Shown here piece by piece: positions 1 to 6,834 of a stretch of 17,711 bases of DNA. The stretch's first letter is position 1; each line of letters begins with the position of its first letter. The DNA comes from Lachnospiraceae bacterium (GTDB lineage Bacteria > Bacillota > Clostridia > Lachnospirales > Lachnospiraceae): the NCBI GenBank assembly GCA_024695225.1, contig JAILIO010000203.1, forward strand, positions 1-17,711, given 5' to 3'. Made by a program: the position numbers and the translations under genes. Under the pieces are notes generated by a model. That model did not search any database. It saw only the letters and a program-made list of their open reading frames with translations, and was not told the origin of the DNA.

Positions 1-35
1 CGCCTTTAATGCAGGTTCGATTCCTGTCGGATGCA
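1..35 (+). tRNA. tRNA 3' end, partial, probably tRNA-Arg
   Basis: The window opens inside a tRNA. A T-arm is visible: stem GCAGG (11-15), loop TTCGATT (16-22), stem CCTGT (23-27). It is followed by a 7-nt acceptor strand CGGATGC (28-34) and discriminator A35. No CCA is encoded. The acceptor strand and discriminator match those of bacterial tRNA-Arg species that begin GCATCCG, and the T-arm resembles tRNA-Arg(CCT). The anticodon is outside the window, so the isotype is inference. Minus-strand translation across it gives the RQESNLH string typical of frames drawn through a tRNA T-arm. Confidence 0.75.
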
Positions 36-69
36 AAAACTGGAAAACATTATAAAGGGTTTGGTATTT

Positions 70-1422
70 ATGAATACGTCAAATAATAATCTTACAGAAT
101 ATCTTAAGAAGATAATGTCCGATTTCCCTAAAATATTTTGGGATAACCGGAGGATCGCTGTGCCTATCGCAGCCGGTTTGTGCTTATTTATCATCGCGCT
201 GATCGCTGTGAATGTGTCCGGCAGGAAGAGTGGCTCCGACAAGGTTTCCGCCATCTCCGAGGGCACTGCAGCGGAGTCAGGGACCGCAAGCCTTCTGGTG
301 GATGTGCCGGAGGTACAGCTTATGAAGAATGCCTACCCCTCGGTGAATTCATTGATAGAAAAGTACTACGACGCCATGGCATCCGGCGATATGGAAGATA
401 TCGAGAAGATAAACAGCAATGTCAGCGAGACCGAGAAACTGAGACTCCAGAAGATGTCGGAGTACATCGAGGGCTATGACAATATCGATGTATATACAAA
501 GGTTGGACCAGTGGCAAATTCTTACATCGCCTATGTCTATTCGGAAGTCAAGTTCAAGGATTATGATCAGGCTCTCCCCGGCATGCAGGTGAGATATATC
601 TGTACAGGGGAGGACGGAACTCTCTACATAAATGAGGACGAGCAGGAAGAAAATATCACAAACTACATCAGAGAGGTGTCTCTCCAGAGCGACGTGGTGG
701 ATCTGAACAACAAGGTTTCCGTGTCATATAACGACATGCTTTCAAAAGATCCTGATCTGGCGGCTTTCCTGGTGCAGCTGACACAGGATATAGACAATTC
801 CGTGGGCGAAGAGCTGGCAGCCATGGAGGGAACCCAGAGCGTGGCTGAGTTTGAGGCCAATTCGTCTGAGAGCATTTCCGCAGACGGCAGAAATGACGGC
901 GTTACCGGTGCAGACGCTTCCCAGGGGATCGTTGCCACGACTCCGGTGGGAACAGTTTCCAAAGCAAAGACCATAACCAAGGTGAATGTCAGATCCTCTG
1001 ATTCCGAGAATGCGGATAAATTAGGACAGGCTCAGGCAGGGGAAGAGTTTGTGGTGAAGAACAGAAAAGAGAACGGGTGGACTGAGATCGAATACAACGG
1101 TTCCACTGCGTATATCAGGTCGGATCTGCTTGAAGATGTGGAGCCTGAGACCCAGAATACCCAGACGGCACAGAACACAGAGAATACGGGCGGCAATAGC
1201 ACTACGACTGCGTCTTCTGCAGCAAACGGCGCTTCTGCCGGCACAACCCTCAGCGTAAGCGAAGCTGTCAGCATAAGGTCCGCAGCCAGCACTGATTCCA
1301 CAAAACTGGGTTCTGCATATCAGGGAGATTCCTTCAAGGTGATACAGCAGAGATCTGACGGTTGGACAGAGGTAGAATACAAGGGCTCCAGCGCGTTCAT
1401 CAAATCAGAATTCCTACATTGA
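70..1422 (+). CDS. Membrane-anchored protein with two C-terminal SH3b domains
   Basis: A 450-residue protein with no recognised catalytic domain. A cytoplasmic stretch of about 28 residues is followed by one hydrophobic segment (about 29-49), so it is probably N-in with a large extracytoplasmic part. Residues about 85-265 form an acidic region that might be an NTF2-like fold (weak inference). Two bacterial SH3 (SH3b) repeats follow at about 297-358 and 394-450. They share a GWTE(I/V)EY-NGS/KGS-A(Y/F)I(R/K)S core and are separated by a Thr/Asn/Gln/Ser/Ala-rich linker. SH3b domains usually bind cell-wall peptides, so a wall-associated role is likely. I chose ATG 70, which has AAAGGG about 10 nt upstream. 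The in-frame ATG at 31 lies inside the tRNA acceptor end. The exact function is unknown. Confidence 0.85.
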   Translation: MNTSNNNLTEYLKKIMSDFPKIFWDNRRIAVPIAAGLCLFIIALIAVNVSGRKSGSDKVSAISEGTAAESGTASLLVDVPEVQLMKNAYPSVNSLIEKYYDAMASGDMEDIEKINSNVSETEKLRLQKMSEYIEGYDNIDVYTKVGPVANSYIAYVYSEVKFKDYDQALPGMQVRYICTGEDGTLYINEDEQEENITNYIREVSLQSDVVDLNNKVSVSYNDMLSKDPDLAAFLVQLTQDIDNSVGEELAAMEGTQSVAEFEANSSESISADGRNDGVTGADASQGIVATTPVGTVSKAKTITKVNVRSSDSENADKLGQAQAGEEFVVKNRKENGWTEIEYNGSTAYIRSDLLEDVEPETQNTQTAQNTENTGGNSTTTASSAANGASAGTTLSVSEAVSIRSAASTDSTKLGSAYQGDSFKVIQQRSDGWTEVEYKGSSAFIKSEFLH

Positions 1423-1460
1423 ATAATTGTATTATCTGTAGGATATTTATTATCGTATCC

Positions 1461-1505
1461 TTGTATACAATCTAAAATGAGTAAAAATCCCACTTGTAGA
1501 TACAA
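1461..1505. promoter_or_regulatory. Pair of TTGTA/TACAA palindromes, candidate operators for gdhA
   Basis: Two related inverted repeats: TTGTATACAA at 1461-1470 (perfect 10-bp palindrome) and TTGTA-GA-TACAA at 1494-1505 (the same arms with a 2-nt spacer). Their centres are 34 bp apart. The second overlaps the -35 element of the proposed gdhA promoter, where a bound repressor would block RNA polymerase. The arms resemble GntR/FadR-type half sites. No regulator gene is in the window, so the binding factor is unknown and the AT-rich context makes chance possible. Confidence 0.35.
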
Positions 1506-1522
1506 AAAAGACATTTTATAAT
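1494..1522 (+). promoter_or_regulatory. Candidate sigma-A promoter for gdhA
   Basis: TTGTAG (1494-1499), a 17-bp spacer and a perfect TATAAT (1517-1522). Transcription would start near 1529 and give a leader of about 138 nt before gdhA. The -35 element matches consensus in three of six positions. The exact -10 and ideal spacing carry the call. Confidence 0.5.
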
Positions 1523-1537
1523 CTTTTTGCTGGTGAA

Positions 1538-1560
1538 AAAAAGTCAAATTATGACTTTTT
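1538..1560 (+). promoter_or_regulatory. AT-rich stem-loop in the gdhA leader
   Basis: AAAAAGTCA (1538-1546) pairs perfectly with TGACTTTTT (1552-1560) around a 5-nt loop, giving a 9-bp but weak stem. It lies just downstream of the proposed gdhA start site. It ends in T residues on both strands, so it could act as a 5' stabilising hairpin or as a weak terminator for the SH3b gene. I see no known riboswitch in 1423-1666. Confidence 0.35.
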
Positions 1561-1666
1561 ATCGTGAGCCATTGGACGGGTGTAAGTATGACACAGGCAC
1601 ACCGTAAACGGCCCGGTCAGCAGGATAAAGTCAACTGTAGTATAAACGATACGGAGGGAGTAACAA

Positions 1667-3001
1667 ATGTCTTACACACAAGAAGTATACGAGAGAGTTG
1701 TGAAACAGAATCCCGCACAGCCTGAATTCCATCAGGCAGTCAAGGAAGTTCTGGAAAGCCTTGAGAGCGTGATCTCAAAGAACGAAGAGAAGTATAAGAA
1801 ATCCGCTCTTCTTGAAAGGCTCACCACACCTGAGAGGGTTGTCATGTTCAGGGTTCCCTGGGTTGACGACAAGGGTCAGGTTCAGGTGAACAACGGGTTC
1901 AGGGTACAGTTCAACAGTGCCATCGGTCCTTACAAGGGAGGCCTTCGTTTCCATCCCTCCGTGAATCTGGGTATCATCAAGTTCCTCGGTTTTGAACAGT
2001 GCTTCAAGAACAGCCTTACAGGCCTTCCCATCGGCGGCGGCAAGGGCGGTTCCGATTTCGATCCCAAGGGAAAGAGCGACAATGAAGTTATGAAGTTCTG
2101 CCAGAGCTTTATGACAGAACTGTATCGTCATATCGGCGCAGACACTGATGTACCTGCAGGTGATATAGGCGTCGGCGGCCGTGAGATCGGATATCTCTAC
2201 GGACAGTACAAGAGGATCACAGGCCTTTACGAAGGCGTTCTCACAGGAAAGGGACTGACCTTCGGCGGATCTCTTGCGAGAACCGAAGCCACGGGATATG
2301 GCCTTGTATATTTTGCTGAAGAGATGCTGAAGAGCCATGGAAACAGCTTTGAAGGAAAGACTGTGGTGGTCTCCGGAGCAGGAAACGTGGCCACATACGC
2401 CATACAGAAGGCACAGCAGCTGGGAGCAAACGTTGTGACCTGCTGTGATTCATCTGGCTGGATCTATGATCCCGAGGGAATAGATGTGTCTGTCCTCAAG
2501 GAAGTCAAGGAAGTGAAGAGGGCAAGGCTTACGGAATATGCAGCAGCCAGAAAGAGCGCAGAGTATCATGAAGGCAAGGGAGTGTATTCTGTGAAGTGTG
2601 ATATCGCTCTTCCCTGCGCCACCCAGAACGAACTTGGCATCGACGAGGCAAAGGCTCTCAAAGAAAACGGCTGCATAGCTGTATGCGAGGGCGCAAATAT
2701 GCCTACAACTCTTGAAGCAACAAAGTTCTTCCTGGACAACGGCATTTATTTCACACCCGGCAAAGCCTCCAATGCAGGCGGTGTCGCAACCTCAGCTCTT
2801 GAGATGAGCCAGAACAGCGAGAGGCTTTCATGGAGCTTTGAAGAAGTGGATGGAAAACTTCAGAACATAATGAAGGGCATCTTCAAGAACTGTGACGAGG
2901 CTGCAAAGGAATACGGCATGGAAGGCAACTATGTGGCAGGCGCAAATATCGCAGGCTTCAAGAAGGTTGCTGAGGCAATGGAAGCTCAGGGCATAGTCTG
3001 A
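1667..3001 (+). CDS. gdhA: NADP-type glutamate dehydrogenase
   Basis: Hexameric family I glutamate dehydrogenase, 444 residues, the usual length. It converts 2-oxoglutarate plus ammonium to L-glutamate with NADPH in the cytosol, the main ammonium entry point in many anaerobic Clostridia. The substrate domain shows GPYKGGLRFHPSVN (K90), the catalytic lysine motif PIGGGKGGSDFDP (K126) and DVPAGDIGVGGREIG (D166). The Rossmann domain begins with VVVSGAGNVA (about 234-243). NADPH preference is inferred from similarity to the 444-447 residue bacterial enzymes. Start ATG 1667 follows GGAGGGAG (1653-1660). It appears to be a single-gene transcript, with its own promoter region upstream and a terminator downstream. 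It could supply L-Glu for the MurD2 ligase encoded downstream (inference). Confidence 0.96.
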   Translation: MSYTQEVYERVVKQNPAQPEFHQAVKEVLESLESVISKNEEKYKKSALLERLTTPERVVMFRVPWVDDKGQVQVNNGFRVQFNSAIGPYKGGLRFHPSVNLGIIKFLGFEQCFKNSLTGLPIGGGKGGSDFDPKGKSDNEVMKFCQSFMTELYRHIGADTDVPAGDIGVGGREIGYLYGQYKRITGLYEGVLTGKGLTFGGSLARTEATGYGLVYFAEEMLKSHGNSFEGKTVVVSGAGNVATYAIQKAQQLGANVVTCCDSSGWIYDPEGIDVSVLKEVKEVKRARLTEYAAARKSAEYHEGKGVYSVKCDIALPCATQNELGIDEAKALKENGCIAVCEGANMPTTLEATKFFLDNGIYFTPGKASNAGGVATSALEMSQNSERLSWSFEEVDGKLQNIMKGIFKNCDEAAKEYGMEGNYVAGANIAGFKKVAEAMEAQGIV

Positions 3002-3027
3002 CATATATATTAAAGATTTTTCGGAAG

Positions 3028-3052
3028 GCGGGGGCAGATGTCCCCGCTTTCT
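3028..3052 (+). terminator. Rho-independent terminator of gdhA
   Basis: A GC-rich stem, GCGGGG(G) at 3028-3034 pairing with (T)CCCCGC at 3041-3047, with a CAGATG loop, followed by TTTCTT. It lies 26 nt after the gdhA stop codon. Confidence 0.8.
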
Positions 3053-3080
3053 TGACGGAAAGTTTTTGCAAAAGTATTAT
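3052..3080 (+). promoter_or_regulatory. Near-consensus sigma-A promoter of amrS
   Basis: TTGACG (3052-3057, five of six), exactly 17 bp, then TATTAT (3075-3080, five of six). It begins in the T-tract of the gdhA terminator. Initiation is expected at about 3086-3088, which coincides with the A of the amrS ATG at 3087, so the transcript would have essentially no 5' leader. Confidence 0.6.
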
Positions 3081-3086
3081 GTACAT

Positions 3087-3914
3087 ATGAAATGCGAATG
3101 TGATGTCTGCTTCAGGGGCTGTGCTCCGGATAACGGCGGTGAGGGGACATGCAGAGCCAGGACAGGAGATGGGGGACGCACCGTGCCCCGGAATTTTGGC
3201 ATGATAACATCCTGCGCCCTGGATCCTATAGAGAAAAAGCCTCTCTCCATGTTTATGCCCGGGAGTTATGTGCTGTCACTTGGGTCCTTTGGATGCAATT
3301 TAAAGTGCCCCTGGTGTCAGAACCATGAGATATCACAGACCGGATCATTTCCCGGTGCCCGTTTTATCTCGCCGGAGGCTGCGGTGGATATGGCACTTGA
3401 CCTTAAAAGCCGCGGAAACGTGGGGATAGCGTATACATATAATGAACCTCTTGTATGCTGGGAATATGTGGCTGAGACCGGAGCCCTTGCCCATGAAAAA
3501 GGGCTTGTGAATGTGCTGGTGTCAAACGGCTGTGTGAATCCCGGTATCGCAAAGAAGGTTCTTCCATTTACGGACGCCGCAAATATAGACCTGAAGGTTT
3601 TTTCCGAAGAAGGCTACAGAAGGATCGGAGGAGATCTTGGCAGTGTTTTAAAATTTATAGAGATCTTTGCTGCCGGGGGAGTGCATCTGGAACTCACAAC
3701 CCTCATTGTGCCGGGGGTGAATGACGATGAAGATATGATGGAACGGGAGGCTGAATATATTTCGTCTGTTGACCGGTCCATCCCCCTCCATGTGACCAGG
3801 TTTTTCCCGCGTTACAGGATGAATGACAGGGCAGCCACTCCGGTGGATACGGTGCTCAGGATGGCTGATATCGCAGGGAAGTACCTGGATCATGTGTTTA
3901 CGGGAAATATCTGA
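3087..3914 (+). CDS. amrS: AmmeMemoRadiSam system radical SAM enzyme
   Basis: A 275-residue radical SAM protein. The [4Fe-4S] motif is CNLKCPWC (C70, C74, C77). It is preceded by the N-terminal cysteine cluster of this family (C3, C5, C8, C12, C22) and followed by YTYNEPLVCWEYV, DAANIDLKVF and IPLHVTRFFPRYRMND, all family hallmarks. The system pairs this enzyme with a Memo-like and an AMMECR1-like protein, both encoded just downstream. Its reaction is unknown. I chose ATG 3087 because related proteins from Clostridia begin almost directly at the cysteine cluster. An upstream TTG at 3066 would sit inside the promoter. The protein ends at HVFTGNI without the Cys-rich C-terminal tail (YCPxCG) seen in longer family members. 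Confidence 0.9.
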   Translation: MKCECDVCFRGCAPDNGGEGTCRARTGDGGRTVPRNFGMITSCALDPIEKKPLSMFMPGSYVLSLGSFGCNLKCPWCQNHEISQTGSFPGARFISPEAAVDMALDLKSRGNVGIAYTYNEPLVCWEYVAETGALAHEKGLVNVLVSNGCVNPGIAKKVLPFTDAANIDLKVFSEEGYRRIGGDLGSVLKFIEIFAAGGVHLELTTLIVPGVNDDEDMMEREAEYISSVDRSIPLHVTRFFPRYRMNDRAATPVDTVLRMADIAGKYLDHVFTGNI

Positions 3915-4149
3915 TGTGGAGTATGTGGAGTGACAGAGATCGGGAAGACCCGGATGTACAGATGGGATAAGGACCGGAAATATTTGGCAGGACAGACCGG
4001 ATCGGAATCGGAAAGGAGCTTCCGGACAGGTGTGATCCGGACAGGAAATGACCGGTTGGAGAGACAGGATACATACCGGAAGACAAACGGTCAGCTGTAA
4101 ATAACAGATAACATACAGGGAATGATCCCTGCAGATCGGAGGATACAGA
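3915..4149 (+). other. 235-bp purine-rich spacer with degenerate short repeats
   Basis: No convincing gene on either strand. The top strand is rich in GGA and CCGG. TCCGGACAGG occurs at 4021-4030 and again at 4036-4045, and other CCGGA/ACAGG fragments are scattered between 3949 and 4090. A small open frame on the opposite strand (3898-4182) reads mainly this low-complexity sequence and resembles nothing known. I find no clear promoter here, so amrB may depend on the amrS promoter. Confidence 0.5.
4116..4131 (+). promoter_or_regulatory. Stem-loop just upstream of the amrB ribosome binding site
   Basis: CAGGGA (4116-4121) and TCCCTG (4126-4131) form a perfect 6-bp stem with a 4-nt ATGA loop. 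It sits 6 nt before the GGAGG of amrB and has no T-run, so it is not a terminator. It might mark a processing or stability element (inference). Confidence 0.4.
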
Positions 4150-4989
4150 ATGTCTGTGATATTTGGGACAATGGTCCCGCATCCGCCTCTTATACTGCCT
4201 GATGTAGGCAGGGGCGAGGAGAGAGGGATTCAGGACACCATTGATTCATACAGGAAAGTTGCTTCGGACATAGAGAAGCTGTCGCCTGAAACAGTGGTGA
4301 TCACAAGCCCTCATGCAACTATGTTCAGGGATTATTTCCATATATCCCCCGGGAGCAGTGCCTACGGGGATATGGGCCGTTTCAGGGCCCCGGGCGCCGC
4401 AGTGGAGGCCCTTTACGACGAAGAACTGGTGAAACAGATATCCGGTCTCTGCGAAGAGGAACGGTTTCCCGCCGGACCTGACGGGGAGAGGGATAAAAGT
4501 TTAGATCACGGTACACTGATCCCCCTCTGGTTTCTCAGGGAAGCCTACAGAAAAGCAGGAAGGAAACCTGACTACAAGGTTGTCAGGATAGGACTGTCAG
4601 GATTGTCCCTGCAGCAGCACTACAGGTTTGGTGTGCTGATAGAAAAAGCCATCGAAGCCCTGGACAGGAAAGCTGTGTTCATCGCAAGCGGCGATCTTTC
4701 CCACCGCCTTATGTTTGACGGCCCTTACGGGTTTAACGAACAGGGACCTGTGTATGACAATAAGATAATGGATGTCATGGGGAGAGGGGCGTTTTCGGAA
4801 CTTACGGGATTTGATGAGAAACTTCTCGAGGAGGCGGCAGAGTGCGGCCACAGATCCTTCACGATAATGGGTGGAACCTTTGACGGCCAGGAAGTGGAAG
4901 CAGAGAAACTCTCATACGAGGGACCCTTTGGAGTTGGATACGGAGTTTGTGAATTCAGATGTCCGAAGAGAGAGAGGCATTATGGCTGA
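4150..4989 (+). CDS. amrB: AmmeMemoRadiSam system protein B (Memo / class III extradiol dioxygenase-like)
   Basis: A 279-residue protein of the MEMO1/LigB fold. Candidate metal-site histidines lie in the usual places: H11 in VPHPPLILP, H55 in ITSPHATM, H120 in LDHGTLIPLWFL and H185 in IASGDLSHRL. The SGDLSH string is characteristic of LigB-type extradiol dioxygenases, but AmrB proteins have no established substrate. Many Clostridia carry A and B fused in one chain. Here they are separate but overlap by 8 nt, which suggests coupled translation and a complex. Start ATG 4150 has a good GGAGG at 4138-4142. Confidence 0.88.
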   Translation: MSVIFGTMVPHPPLILPDVGRGEERGIQDTIDSYRKVASDIEKLSPETVVITSPHATMFRDYFHISPGSSAYGDMGRFRAPGAAVEALYDEELVKQISGLCEEERFPAGPDGERDKSLDHGTLIPLWFLREAYRKAGRKPDYKVVRIGLSGLSLQQHYRFGVLIEKAIEALDRKAVFIASGDLSHRLMFDGPYGFNEQGPVYDNKIMDVMGRGAFSELTGFDEKLLEEAAECGHRSFTIMGGTFDGQEVEAEKLSYEGPFGVGYGVCEFRCPKRERHYG

Positions 4990-5500
4990 AGACGCTTATG
5001 TCAGGCTGGCAAGGGCTATTATAAACAGTTATGTGAGGACGGGAGAGATCCTGCCTGTGCCCGGAGACCTGCCGGAGGATATGACCGGTCGAAGAGCCGG
5101 TGCCTTCGTGTCCATACATAAGAGAGGAATGCTGAGAGGCTGTATCGGCACCATTTATCCCTGCACGGATTCCGTGGCCTCTGAGATCATCTCGAACGCA
5201 GTGTCTGCATCCACCAGGGATCCAAGGTTTGAGAGCATCAGACCGGATGAACTGGAGGAACTTGAGATAAACGTTGATGTACTTGGAGATCCTGAACAGA
5301 TCTCTTCCCCTGATGAACTGGACCCCCGCAGATACGGGGTGATAGTCACAAAGGGTCTCAGGAGAGGGCTGCTGCTGCCTGATCTGGAAGGGGTGGATAC
5401 TGTGGAAGATCAGATCTCCATAGCCATGCAGAAGGCGGGGATCCCTTCAGACGCAAAAGATATCATATTGGAAAGATTTGAAGTCGTGAGGCATTACTGA
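4982..5500 (+). CDS. amrA: AmmeMemoRadiSam system protein A (AMMECR1 domain)
   Basis: A 172-residue AMMECR1-family protein, with the signature LRGCIGT at about 51-57 in an AFVSIHKRGMLRGC context. A conserved RDPRF segment and an ELEINVDVLG strand follow, and it ends ERFEVVRHY. It probably acts with AmrB and AmrS; the biochemical role of AMMECR1 proteins is not known. I placed the start at ATG 4982, preceded by the purine-rich GAGAGAGAG. The frame is open further upstream to 4871, but that would overlap amrB by more than 100 nt and add residues absent from the family. The TGA overlaps the ATG of murL by one base. Confidence 0.88.
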   Translation: MAEDAYVRLARAIINSYVRTGEILPVPGDLPEDMTGRRAGAFVSIHKRGMLRGCIGTIYPCTDSVASEIISNAVSASTRDPRFESIRPDELEELEINVDVLGDPEQISSPDELDPRRYGVIVTKGLRRGLLLPDLEGVDTVEDQISIAMQKAGIPSDAKDIILERFEVVRHY

Positions 5501-6834
5501 TGGAGTACGGGGAACTCAGAGATAAATACAGAAACTTTATTTATAAGGGTTATACCCATGAGATAAGGGAAGGCACGCTGTACATAAGTTTTTCATTTGA
5601 GATCGAAGGGCTGTCGGACTTTACTCCGGAGTGGAAGATCCCGGTGTCCAGGCGCGTATTTGACAGGGTCATACTGGACAGGCTGGTCTTTTCCCTGGGG
5701 ATGACTGAACTTGTGAGTTACTGGAAGATCACCTGCTCTCCGAATGTATACATAAAGTGCGGAGATCTGTCGGAGGATCAGGCTCTCTGGTGGAAGAAAC
5801 TGTACATCAGAGGATTGGGTGAATTCTTCTATAAAAACGGGATAGAGGCGGATCCGGAAGACTTTATGACCATACACACCTCCGGCACGGGGGATGTTTG
5901 GCTGCCCCGGGATATGGGGGATTACAGCGGCACACTGGTCCCCATTGGCGGTGGCAAGGATTCTGCCGTGAGCCTCGAGATCCTGAGGGGCGCAAATGAG
6001 GACGTGACCACATATACCGTGAACGCCACAGAGGCAGCTAAAGCCACCATCGATGTATTCGGAGCAGAGAAGGGCAGGATCGGGGCGTCCAGAACACTGG
6101 ATCCCCGCATGATCAAGCTCAATAAGGACGGATTCCTGAACGGGCACACTCCTTTCTCGGCCATAGTGGCGTTTTCTTCCTACATTGCAGCCTACATGAA
6201 CGGGCTCAGATACATCGCTCTTTCCAATGAGAGTTCCGCAAACGAGCCTACGGTGGCTGGAAGCACCGTGAATCATCAGTATTCTAAGAGTTATGAGTTT
6301 GAAGAGGATTTCATGACCTATATAGGCTCCATGATCTGTGACCCGGGAATCCTTTATTTCTCTCTTCTGAGACCGCTTCTGGAAATACAGATAGCCGGAC
6401 TGTTTGCAAAATATAAGCAGTATCACAAGGTCTTCAGGAGCTGTAACAGGGGCTCCAAAAAAGGCATTTGGTGTTGCGACTGTTCAAAATGTCTTTTTGT
6501 GTATATTATATTATCACCGTTTCTTTCAAAAGAGGAACTGACCGATATCTTCGGGGAAGACCTCTTGAACAAGGAATCGCTTAACGGGAATTACCGCGCT
6601 CTGACGGGGCTTGACAGGAATAAGCCCTTTGAGTGTGTCGGAACAAGGGATGAGGTGGCGCTTGCGGTTAATGCGTGCTCTTACGAGGAAACGCCTATCC
6701 TGATACTGCAGAATCCCCTCCCTCAGGCCGGCGACATGAAGGCGGCTATGAGAGACTGGAATGATGAGAATAATGTGCCCTGGCATTTTGCTGAGGCATT
6801 GAGGGAGAAACTTCATGAAGCGGGATTTCAATGA
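5500..6834 (+). CDS. murL: UDP-MurNAc-L-Ala-L-Glu epimerase MurL
   Basis: A 444-residue protein matching MurL, first described in Xanthomonas. By family knowledge it converts UDP-MurNAc-L-Ala-L-Glu to the D-Glu form, using ATP and releasing AMP and PPi. An N-terminal domain (about 1-140) precedes a PP-loop at 148-155 (PIGGGKDS), the hallmark of N-type ATP pyrophosphatases. The conserved LSNESSANEPT follows at 241-251. A four-cysteine motif C315-x9-C325-x2-C328-x2-C331 probably binds zinc, as in the related QueC family. Start ATG 5500 has GAGG 8 nt upstream and overlaps the amrA stop. The gene overlaps murD2 by 20 nt. A QueC-like deazapurine enzyme is the main alternative, but the length, N-terminal domain and MurD-like partner argue for MurL. 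Confidence 0.85.
   Translation: MEYGELRDKYRNFIYKGYTHEIREGTLYISFSFEIEGLSDFTPEWKIPVSRRVFDRVILDRLVFSLGMTELVSYWKITCSPNVYIKCGDLSEDQALWWKKLYIRGLGEFFYKNGIEADPEDFMTIHTSGTGDVWLPRDMGDYSGTLVPIGGGKDSAVSLEILRGANEDVTTYTVNATEAAKATIDVFGAEKGRIGASRTLDPRMIKLNKDGFLNGHTPFSAIVAFSSYIAAYMNGLRYIALSNESSANEPTVAGSTVNHQYSKSYEFEEDFMTYIGSMICDPGILYFSLLRPLLEIQIAGLFAKYKQYHKVFRSCNRGSKKGIWCCDCSKCLFVYIILSPFLSKEELTDIFGEDLLNKESLNGNYRALTGLDRNKPFECVGTRDEVALAVNACSYEETPILILQNPLPQAGDMKAAMRDWNDENNVPWHFAEALREKLHEAGFQ

Noticed and set aside
3066..3086. TTG start for amrS adding seven residues
   Set aside because: It lies between the -35 and -10 boxes of a near-consensus promoter. Homologues begin close to the cysteine cluster. It stays possible if gdhA read-through transcribes the gene.
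3898..4182. 94-codon minus-strand frame across the amrS-amrB spacer
   Set aside because: It reads low-complexity Ser/Pro/His-rich sequence from the purine-rich spacer, overlaps the amrB start, and has no family resemblance.
5593..6426. 277-codon open frame on the minus strand
   Set aside because: It lies wholly antisense to murL, has no recognisable domain and no ribosome binding site; murL has clear motifs.
5500..6834. QueC (7-cyano-7-deazaguanine synthase), given the PP-loop, four cysteines and nearby tgt
   Set aside because: QueC is about 220-240 residues. This protein has about 140 extra N-terminal residues and a long C-terminus, carries MurL-type motifs, and is coupled to a MurD-like ligase.
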